Positions 58,156 to 64,000 of a DNA stretch of 64,000 nucleotides are shown here, one piece after another. A program made the position numbers and the translations under genes. Location of the stretch: assembly GCA_964443135.1 (NCBI GenBank), contig CAYUBQ010000004.1:52117-116116 (forward strand). Direction: 5' to 3'. This DNA is from JAIPEI01 sp964443135 (lineage in GTDB: Bacteria; Desulfobacterota; DSM-4660; Desulfatiglandales; HGW-15). The notes under the pieces are model-generated. The model searched no databases. It was not told the DNA's origin and saw only the letters and a list, made by a program, of their open reading frames with translations. Each line of letters starts with the position of its first letter. Position 1 is the first letter of the stretch.

Positions 58156-61056
58156 TTGGAGATCACCGACTACATCGAGGCATTGCGGGCCGACCGCGAG
58201 TTCGGGGAGACCTTCGTCCACCACCGCCACCTTCCGGCCGAGCCGGGCGCCTACACCGAGGTCCCGCCTCCGGCCCCGGACCTGATGCCGGCCCTCGAGC
58301 GGCTGGGCATTCGGCGACTCTACCACCACCAGGCCGAGGCCCTGGAGCGGATCCGTGCGGGCCGGCACGTGCTCGTTTCCACCCCCACGGCCAGCGGGAA
58401 GAGCCTGATCTACAACCTCGCGGTCCTGGAGGCCCTCCGCAAGAACCCCCAGGCCCGGGCCCTCTACCTCTTCCCCCTCAAGGCCCTCGAGAACGACCAG
58501 CTGAAGACGCTGGAGGCCCTCCGGGACGCCGCGGGCGACACCTCGGTCACCGCCGCGGTGTACGACGGGGACACCTCCGCTTACCGGAGGAAGCAGATCC
58601 GGTCCCGCATCCCCTCCATTCTGCTCACCAATCCGGACATGCTCCACCAGGGGATCCTCCCCCACCACGACGCCTGGCAGGGTCTCCTGGAGAACCTGGC
58701 GTTCGTCGTGCTGGACGAGGTCCACACCTACCGGGGCATCTTCGGGTCCCACATGAACCAGGTCCTTCGGCGTCTGAAGCGGTTGTGCGCGCTGTACGGC
58801 TCGAGCCCCCGCTTCATTCTGCTCTCGGCCACGGTGGCGAACCCGGGCGCCTTCGCGGGGAGCCTCATCCAGGATCGCGTGGACGTGGTGGACGCGGGAG
58901 GCTCGCCGCGCTCGGACCGCCACTTCGTGTTCCTGAACCCCCACGCGGGCACCAACTACCTGGCGGCGAGGCTCTTCGTGAAGAGCCTGGAGGCCGGCTT
59001 CCGGACCATCGCCTTCACCCAGGCGCGCAAGGTGACCGAGCTCATGCACATCTGGGCCTCCCGCATCGCCCCCCGGTTCAAGAACCGCATCAGCTCCTAC
59101 CGGGCGGGGTTCATGCCCCGGGAGCGGCGGGAGATCGAGCGGAAGCTGGCCGATGGAACCATCCTGGGGGTGATCTCCACCAGCGCCCTGGAGCTGGGGA
59201 TCGACATCGGCCACCTGGACGTCTGCATCCTGGTGGGGTACCCGGGCACCGTGATCAACACCTGGCAGCGGGGGGGCCGTGTGGGCCGCTCGGGAAAGGC
59301 CTCCCTGGTGGTGCTGGTCGCCAAGCCGGACGCCCTGGACCAGTACTTCATGCGCCACCCGGACAACCTGTTCGAGCGGGGCTTCGAATCCGCGGTCCTC
59401 GATCCGGACAACCCCTACGTGACGGGCGCCCACCTCACCTGCGCCGCGTCGGAGCACCCCATCACCGCGGCCGACACAGCCACCTGGCCGGCGGGCCTTC
59501 AAGGCCGGCTCGACGCCCTGGAGGAGGCGGGGGAGCTCACCCGGTCGGTGGACGATCCGCCCACCTGGTACGCGGTCCCCAAGCGCCCCCACCTCGGCGT
59601 GAACATCCGGTCGGTCGGCGAGACCTACACCATCTTCGACGCGGGAAGCGGCGCCGCCATCGGCACCGTGGACGAGGGGCGCGCCTTCAAGGAGTGCCAC
59701 CCCGGCGCCGTCTATCTCCACCGCGGGGAGCACTACGTGGTGGAGCGCCTCGACCTGAAGAAACGGGACGTGATCGCGCGGCGGGGCGATCTCAACTACT
59801 TCACCCGCGTCCGCTCGGACAAGGAGACCGAGATCCTCCGGGTCCACCGCAGCCGTCCCAGAGAGGCCTTCGTGGTCCGCGAAGGGGTCCTGAAGGTGAC
59901 CGAGCAGATCACGGGGTACGAGAAACGGGCCCTGCCGGGGCAGGAGCTCCTCGGGGTCTTCCCCCTGGACCTCCCCTCGAGGAGCTTCGAGACGGTCGGG
60001 TTCTGGATCGAGATCGAGCCGCTCATCCGCCGCATGGTGGACCGGCGCGGCCTTCACTTCATGGGCGGGATTCACGCCATCGAGCACGGCTCCATCGGGA
60101 TCTTCCCCCTGTTCGCGCTCTGCGACCGGAACGACATCGGCGGGATCTGCTACCCCCACCACCCGGACCTGGACAAGGGCGCCATTTTCATCTATGACGG
60201 CTACCCGGGCGGGGTCGGCCTGGCCCAGCGCGGCTTCGAGATCGTGAGCGAGCTCCTGGAGCGCACGCTGGAGCACGTGCGCGACTGCGACTGCGAGGAG
60301 GGCTGCCCCTCCTGCATCCACTCGCCCAAGTGCGGCAACGGAAACAAGCCCCTGGACAAGGCCGCGGCGGTCTTTCTCCTCGAGGTCCTGCTGGGCCGCG
60401 TTCCCCTCGAGGCGGCGGAAGGGGACGAGGAGGAGGTAGCCCTGGAGGCTGTTCCGGAGCCCGAGCTTCCGCCGGAGCCCGAGGAGCCGCGGGTGGTCAC
60501 CCTGGATCTGGAGACCCGGATGCTCGCCGGCGAGGTGGGGGGATGGCGAAACACCCACCTCATGCGGGTGTCGGTGGCCGTGGCCCACGACAGCCGCACG
60601 GGGGCGTTCCACTGCTTCACCGAGGACCGGGTGGACGACCTTCTGACCCTCCTGGCCGAGGCCGATCTCGTGGTGGGGTTCAACGTGAAGCGGTTCGACT
60701 ACGGGGTGTTGAGCGCTTACTCGGCCGTGGATTTGAACGCCCTGAACACCTTCGATATCCTCCAGGACGTTCACCGGCGGCTCGGGTACCGCCTCGGGCT
60801 CGACCATCTGGCCAAGGAGACCCTGAGCCGGGGAAAGACCGCGGACGGCCTCCAGGCCGTGGACTGGTTCCGGGCGGGCGACATGGAGCGGCTGACCGCC
60901 TACTGCAGGGAGGACGTGGCCGTGACCCGGGACCTCTTCCGGTTCGGGCTCGAGAACGGTCACCTGGTGTACCGCCGCAAGAAAGAGGACCGACGCGTTC
61001 GCCTCCTCGTGGACTGGAAGCTGGAGAGCATGCTGGGACGCCATGGAACGCCGTGA
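58156..61056 (+). CDS. MrfA-like DEAH helicase fused to a MrfB-like exonuclease
   Basis: A protein of about 966 residues. The helicase part has TPTASGKS (about 76-83), DEVH (187-190), SAT (224-226), ISTSALELGIDIG and QRGGRVGRSG, then a DUF1998-type Cys cluster CDCEEGCPSCIHSPKC (about 710-725), as in MrfA/YprA. After an acidic Pro/Glu linker (about 745-775) comes an RNase H-like DEDDy exonuclease: VVTLDLETRM (about 780), VVGFNVKRFDYGVL (about 840), NTFDI, YCREDVAVTRDLF (about 915). In Bacillus MrfA and MrfB are separate proteins of a mitomycin-repair pathway. Start TTG at 58156 has GAGGGG 5 bases before. Confidence 0.88.
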   Translation: MEITDYIEALRADREFGETFVHHRHLPAEPGAYTEVPPPAPDLMPALERLGIRRLYHHQAEALERIRAGRHVLVSTPTASGKSLIYNLAVLEALRKNPQARALYLFPLKALENDQLKTLEALRDAAGDTSVTAAVYDGDTSAYRRKQIRSRIPSILLTNPDMLHQGILPHHDAWQGLLENLAFVVLDEVHTYRGIFGSHMNQVLRRLKRLCALYGSSPRFILLSATVANPGAFAGSLIQDRVDVVDAGGSPRSDRHFVFLNPHAGTNYLAARLFVKSLEAGFRTIAFTQARKVTELMHIWASRIAPRFKNRISSYRAGFMPRERREIERKLADGTILGVISTSALELGIDIGHLDVCILVGYPGTVINTWQRGGRVGRSGKASLVVLVAKPDALDQYFMRHPDNLFERGFESAVLDPDNPYVTGAHLTCAASEHPITAADTATWPAGLQGRLDALEEAGELTRSVDDPPTWYAVPKRPHLGVNIRSVGETYTIFDAGSGAAIGTVDEGRAFKECHPGAVYLHRGEHYVVERLDLKKRDVIARRGDLNYFTRVRSDKETEILRVHRSRPREAFVVREGVLKVTEQITGYEKRALPGQELLGVFPLDLPSRSFETVGFWIEIEPLIRRMVDRRGLHFMGGIHAIEHGSIGIFPLFALCDRNDIGGICYPHHPDLDKGAIFIYDGYPGGVGLAQRGFEIVSELLERTLEHVRDCDCEEGCPSCIHSPKCGNGNKPLDKAAAVFLLEVLLGRVPLEAAEGDEEEVALEAVPEPELPPEPEEPRVVTLDLETRMLAGEVGGWRNTHLMRVSVAVAHDSRTGAFHCFTEDRVDDLLTLLAEADLVVGFNVKRFDYGVLSAYSAVDLNALNTFDILQDVHRRLGYRLGLDHLAKETLSRGKTADGLQAVDWFRAGDMERLTAYCREDVAVTRDLFRFGLENGHLVYRRKKEDRRVRLLVDWKLESMLGRHGTP

Positions 61057-61462
61057 GCACGAAGAGCGGAACGCACCCCCCTTCTCCTGCCGCATGTGCG
61101 GAAAGTGCTGCTACGGCGAGGGGGGGATCACCGTGGAGCCCGATGAGATCGAGCCCATCGCGTCGTTCCTGGGCATGGAACCGGATACGTTCCGGTCCTC
61201 TTGCTGCGATCTGCGATGCGGGGGGCTCTCCATCCGGTGCGACGGGGAGGGGAAGTGCCTCTTCTTCGAGCCCGGGCAGGGCTGCCGGATCCATCCGGTC
61301 AAGCCCCGGAGGTGCGCCCAATGGCCGTTCTACCCCGCGCTGCTGAACGACCGGGAGGCCTGGGCCGAGGCCATGGACGCCTGCCCGGGCATCAACAGGC
61401 ACTGCTCCCACGAGGCCTTCGTCAGGCAGGGAACGGATGGAAGAGGTACGAAGGTGGATTGA
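61043..61462 (+). CDS. YkgJ-family cysteine cluster protein
   Basis: A 139-residue protein with SCRMCGKCCYGEGG, CLFF..GQGCRIHPVKPRRCAQWPFYP, the Cys cluster of the YkgJ (zinc- or iron-chelating) family. Biochemical role is not established. It overlaps the helicase gene by 14 bases and comF by 26, so the three are translated together. Confidence 0.85.
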   Translation: MERREHEERNAPPFSCRMCGKCCYGEGGITVEPDEIEPIASFLGMEPDTFRSSCCDLRCGGLSIRCDGEGKCLFFEPGQGCRIHPVKPRRCAQWPFYPALLNDREAWAEAMDACPGINRHCSHEAFVRQGTDGRGTKVD

Positions 61463-62162
61463 TCTCGTCTACCCGCCCCGGTGCGCGGTCTGCGAGCGGT
61501 TTCTGCGGCCCGGCGAGGCCGGCGCGATCTGTCCCGACTGCGGGGAGGGGCTGAAGGAGGTTCGCTCGCCCTTCTGCTCCCGCTGCGGCGTGCCCTTCGA
61601 GACCGGCTCCGGGGAGGACCGGCTGTGCGGGCGCTGCCTGAGGGAGCCGCCGGCCTACGAGGCGGCGCGCGGCCTGCTCCTGTACGAAGGCGCAGCCCTG
61701 GAGGCCGTCCACCGCTTCAAGTACGGCGGCAAGACCCGGCTGGCCGGAATCCTGGGACCGCGCCTGGCGGACCTGGCGCGGTCCTGGCTGCCTCGGGGCT
61801 TCCGGCCCCTGGTCGTGCCCGTGCCCCTGCACCTGCGAAGGCTCCGGGAGCGGGGCTTCAACCAGAGCCTGCTCCTGGCCAGGCACGTGGCGGCCCTGCC
61901 GGGGTTTTCCCTGGACTACCTCGCGTTGCGCCGCAGCCGCTACACGCCTCCCCAGGCCGCCCTCGGGAGAGACCGGAGAAGGGGAAACGTGCAGGCCGCC
62001 TTCCACGTGGAGACGCCCGCTGCCGTCGAGGACCGGGTCGTCCTGCTCGTGGACGACGTCTCCACCACCGGGAGCACCCTGGACGCCTGCGGCCGGGCGC
62101 TCCTCAGGGCGGGCGCCCGCAGGGTCTTCGGCCTGACGCTGGCCCGGGCGCCGACCCCCTGA
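61437..62162 (+). CDS. comF: ComF-family phosphoribosyltransferase-like protein
   Basis: A 241-residue ComF/GntX protein with N-terminal zinc-ribbon cysteines (CAVCERF...CPDCG, CSRCGVPF...CGRCLREPP) and a PRTase motif VVLLVDDVSTTGSTLDACGRAL at about 202-223. RERGFNQSLLLARHVA is also typical. Related proteins act in competence DNA uptake or gluconate use; function here is unknown. It overlaps the YkgJ gene. Confidence 0.9.
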   Translation: MEEVRRWIDLVYPPRCAVCERFLRPGEAGAICPDCGEGLKEVRSPFCSRCGVPFETGSGEDRLCGRCLREPPAYEAARGLLLYEGAALEAVHRFKYGGKTRLAGILGPRLADLARSWLPRGFRPLVVPVPLHLRRLRERGFNQSLLLARHVAALPGFSLDYLALRRSRYTPPQAALGRDRRRGNVQAAFHVETPAAVEDRVVLLVDDVSTTGSTLDACGRALLRAGARRVFGLTLARAPTP

Positions 62163-62226
62163 ACGGGCTCGATGTGTAAACCCCGGGCGATCGCGCCCGA
62201 GCGACCCACGACCCCTTGGAGGGCCC

Positions 62227-62715
62227 ATGGAACACTACCGGTCCAAGATACGCCCTTTGGAAGTGCTGCAGGACGAGCTCGCGCGGTACCAGAGGGAAGG
62301 CAGGCGAGTGGTCTTCACCAACGGCTGCTTCGACCTGCTCCACCCCGGCCACACGCGGTACCTCTGCGCGGCCAGGTCCCTGGGGGACTACCTGGTGGCG
62401 GCGGTGAACAGCGACCGCTCGGTCCGCTCCATCAAGGGCGCCGGGCGTCCGATCATGCCGGAGGAGGCCCGGGCCGAGGTCCTGGCGGCCCTGGATTTCG
62501 TGGACGCGGTGGTGCTCTTCGACGAGGACGACCCCTTGGCCGTCATCCGGGCCCTGGTGCCGGACGTGCTGGTCAAGGGGGCGGACTGGGCGGAGGAGGA
62601 GATCGTGGGGGCGGACGTGGTCAAGTCGGCCGGGGGGGAGGTGCGGCGCATCGAGGTCATCCCCGGCTACTCCACCACCGGGATTATCGAGCGCATTCGA
62701 TCCGGAGCCGCTTGA
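62227..62715 (+). CDS. rfaE2: ADP-heptose synthase nucleotidyltransferase (RfaE2/HldE-C)
   Basis: A 162-residue cytidylyltransferase-fold enzyme with GCFDLLHPGHTRYL (HxGH), VNSDRSVRSIKG, RPIMPEEARAEVLAALDFVDAVVLFDEDDPLAVIRALVPDVLVKGADW and the end GYSTTGIIERI. It converts heptose-1-phosphate to ADP-heptose for lipopolysaccharide core. It is the stand-alone second half of bifunctional HldE; no kinase is adjacent. GGAG lies 8 bases before ATG. Confidence 0.95.
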   Translation: MEHYRSKIRPLEVLQDELARYQREGRRVVFTNGCFDLLHPGHTRYLCAARSLGDYLVAAVNSDRSVRSIKGAGRPIMPEEARAEVLAALDFVDAVVLFDEDDPLAVIRALVPDVLVKGADWAEEEIVGADVVKSAGGEVRRIEVIPGYSTTGIIERIRSGAA

Positions 62716-62729
62716 GGAAGGCCCGGGCT

Positions 62730-63125
62730 CTACAACCGCGACTCGATGAGCAGAAGGGTTCGCCCCAGTCGGGTGTGGGCGAGGAGCCACCCCAGGAGCA
62801 CACCGGTTCCGTTGGCCAGCACGTCGAGGAGCTGCGGGCTCCGGTACCCCGTGGCGCCCTGGGCCAGCTCCAGGGCCGCCCCCATCAGTACCAGCAGGAC
62901 GCCGATCCCACGCCTGGGGCCCCCGGTTCGATAGATCGCGCAGAACCAGAGCATGAGGCCGCCGTAGGCCGCCACGTGAAGGAGCTTGTCCTGCGCCTCG
63001 AAGGTCATGGTCTCGGGCGGGACGGGAACGAGGGATACCGCCGCCACCAGCCCGACCATGGTCCATCCCACGGCCAGCCAGAGCCGCTTGTGGCGAAGAG
63101 GTTTCATCGGGTCGTCGGGTTTCAT
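62730..63125 (-). CDS. VanZ-like membrane protein
   Basis: A 131-residue protein with about four membrane helices and the VanZ pattern EAQDKLLHVAAYGGLMLWF, then ELAQGATGYRSPQLLDVLANGTGVLLGWLL. Such proteins are common near tRNA or envelope genes; function is uncertain. Starts at ATG 63125 or 63107. It is divergent from the gene at 63185. Confidence 0.8.
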   Translation of the reverse strand: MKPDDPMKPLRHKRLWLAVGWTMVGLVAAVSLVPVPPETMTFEAQDKLLHVAAYGGLMLWFCAIYRTGGPRRGIGVLLVLMGAALELAQGATGYRSPQLLDVLANGTGVLLGWLLAHTRLGRTLLLIESRL

Positions 63126-63184
63126 GGTGGGAGCATAGGACAGAGCGTTTCCGACGCCAAGGGAAAAGAAGGGAAAGGGAGGAG

Positions 63185-63763
63185 ATGGGAAGCGAAGGTC
63201 GAAAGGAACACGATGCGGTACGGCGAACGGGCTTGCTTGTGCGAACTGCAAGATGCCTGCTCCTGGCCCTGACCGTTGTCCTGGCCGCGCACGCCGAGCC
63301 TTGTCTCGCGCTCGACAACGACAAGACCCGGGCCAGCCTGGAGGGACTCCCGGGGATGTACCTCGTGGTGGAGGACCTCAGGTTGGAGATCGAGGAGGAC
63401 GGCCTCACGAGAAACGAGATCCACGGCCTCGCCGAGAAGCTCCTGACCTCCGCCGGCATCCGGCTGCTATCCGAAGCCGAGTGGCAGGAGACGCCGGGCA
63501 GCCCCTGGCTCTACCTCTACGCGCACGTGATGCGCCGGGAGTACGTGGAGGAGCGGGTCTACGTGTTCAACATCAGCGTCGAGGTCAAGCAGCAGGTGCG
63601 GTTAGCCCGTGCGCCCGAGGCGGAACCGGTTTACGCCACCACCTGGAGCCGGGCCATCCTGGGAAAGAGCGGCTGGCTGGAGGACATTCGCAAGGGCGTG
63701 GAGATCTGCCTCCAGGATTTCGTCGACGCCTACCGGTCCGTGAACGGCCCTCCGAAGGGCTGA
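63185..63763 (+). CDS. exported hypothetical protein
   Basis: A 192-residue protein with a basic N-terminus and signal helix (TARCLLLALTVVLAAHA at about 21-37). The mature part has LPGMYLVVEDLRLEIEEDGLTRNEIHGLAEKLLTSAGIRLLSEAEWQETPGSPWLYLYAHV and TTWSRAILGKSGWLEDIRKGVEICLQDFVDAYRSVN. The alternating strands and helices suggest a compact periplasmic domain; I recognise no named family. Its gene ends 66 bases before the tRNA promoter. Confidence 0.75.
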   Translation: MGSEGRKEHDAVRRTGLLVRTARCLLLALTVVLAAHAEPCLALDNDKTRASLEGLPGMYLVVEDLRLEIEEDGLTRNEIHGLAEKLLTSAGIRLLSEAEWQETPGSPWLYLYAHVMRREYVEERVYVFNISVEVKQQVRLARAPEAEPVYATTWSRAILGKSGWLEDIRKGVEICLQDFVDAYRSVNGPPKG

Positions 63764-63828
63764 TCGCCTGCGGAGCCCGATCCCGTCGTTTCGGGGATTC
63801 CGGAGGGCCCACACCACCGAAACCGGGC

Positions 63829-63857
63829 TTGACAGCGCGAACGAGGCTGGATAAAAT
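63829..63857 (+). promoter_or_regulatory. sigma-70 promoter of tRNA-Arg
   Basis: TTGACA (63829-63834), 17 bases, TAAAAT (63852-63857). Start near 63864, 18 bases before the mature tRNA. Confidence 0.75.
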
Positions 63858-63881
63858 TTCATGTTTGTAGCTCAAACCAAC

Positions 63882-63958
63882 GCGCCCATAGCTCAGTTGG
63901 ATAGAGTGACGGACTACGAATCCGTAGGTCGCAGGTTCGAATCCTGCTGGGCGCGCCA
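63882..63958 (+). tRNA. tRNA-Arg(ACG)
   Basis: A 77-base cloverleaf: acceptor GCGCCCA/TGGGCGC, D arm with AGCTCAGTTGGATAGAGT, anticodon loop CTACGAA between ACGGA/TCCGT with anticodon ACG at 63916-63918, T arm GCAGGTTCGAATCCTGC, and encoded CCA. The wobble A is presumably edited to inosine to read CGU, CGC and CGA. Confidence 0.97.
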
Positions 63959-63965
63959 GAGATGA

Positions 63966-64000
63966 CAAGGACTTAGCTGAATCGGCTGAGTCCTTTTTTT
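63966..64000 (+). terminator. rho-independent terminator after tRNA-Arg
   Basis: A near-perfect stem AGGACTTAGC/GGCTGAGTCCT with a short loop, followed by a run of T to the end of the window. Confidence 0.85.

Noticed and set aside
57889..61095. Open frame of over 1000 codons antisense to the helicase fusion
   Set aside because: The plus frame has complete helicase and nuclease motifs; the antisense frame is His/Val/Pro-rich noise from codon bias.

Overview
The window is a high-GC stretch (two 100-N assembly gaps) dominated by one very large flagellar gene cluster, followed by a housekeeping segment. The gene set and order (csrA-fliW, a FlgM partner of the DVU0524 type, MotE, a FlhF/FlhG/FliA block, sigma-54 promoters with NtrC-family activators) resemble Desulfobacterota ('Deltaproteobacteria'). 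I cannot name a genus. The N runs point to a draft or metagenome scaffold.

Layout. Positions 1-3045: a PilZ (YcgR-like) gene, a possible small gene, flgM with its partner gene, and cheR. 3055-4446: an NtrC-type response regulator. 4686-14035 (minus): flgF-flgG-flgA-flgH-flgI-flgJ-flgN-flgK-flgL-csrA-fliW (rod, L/P rings, hook-filament junction, CsrA control), behind a sigma-54 promoter at 14086-14101. 14407-15840 (plus): a TrkA-C membrane protein, a 44-residue ORF and a YbaK-type deacylase. 15861-30130 (minus): motA-fliL-fliM-fliN-fliO-fliP-fliQ-fliR-flhB-flhA-flhF-flhG-fliA, then a second FliL, two poorly known proteins, a FliK-like protein and a FlhB C-domain protein, behind a sigma-54 promoter at 30178-30193. 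30631-35074 (minus): fliK-flgD-flgE behind a consensus sigma-54 promoter. 35524-42504 (minus): flgB-flgC-fliE-fliF-fliG-fliH-fliI-fliJ-motE behind another. 42741-47421 (minus): a small exported protein, a large AMIN/TPR protein and a FleQ/FlrC-like activator, again behind a sigma-54-type promoter.

Right part. 47692-48005 is a tandem repeat interrupted by a gap and running into a rhomboid-DnaJ-C gene. Then come a DUF4388 gene whose stop codon lies in a MITE-like element, a small membrane protein, purM, a DUF523/TudS gene, tatA, an acyl-CoA synthetase, an ABC-F ATPase, two cyclic-nucleotide-binding proteins (one fused to PilZ), a MrfA-MrfB-like helicase-nuclease fusion, a YkgJ protein, comF, rfaE2, a VanZ-like gene, a secreted hypothetical, and tRNA-Arg(ACG) with promoter and terminator.

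Logic. The cluster encodes almost the whole basal body, export apparatus, switch and hook, plus number/placement control (FlhF/FlhG), FliA/FlgM and CsrA/FliW. No motB, fliC, fliD or fliS is present here. Six sigma-54-type promoter sites were found by eye. Three of them have a GTCA-N6-TGAC box resembling the Pseudomonas FleQ site 110-245 bp upstream, which fits an activator with a degenerate receiver domain encoded inside the cluster. The most unusual items are the repeat array next to the rhomboid gene, the shared FleQ-like boxes, the helicase-exonuclease fusion, FlgJ fused to an M23 peptidase, FlhB with NPLR instead of NPTH, and an NtrC regulator with GAFTNA instead of GAFTGA.
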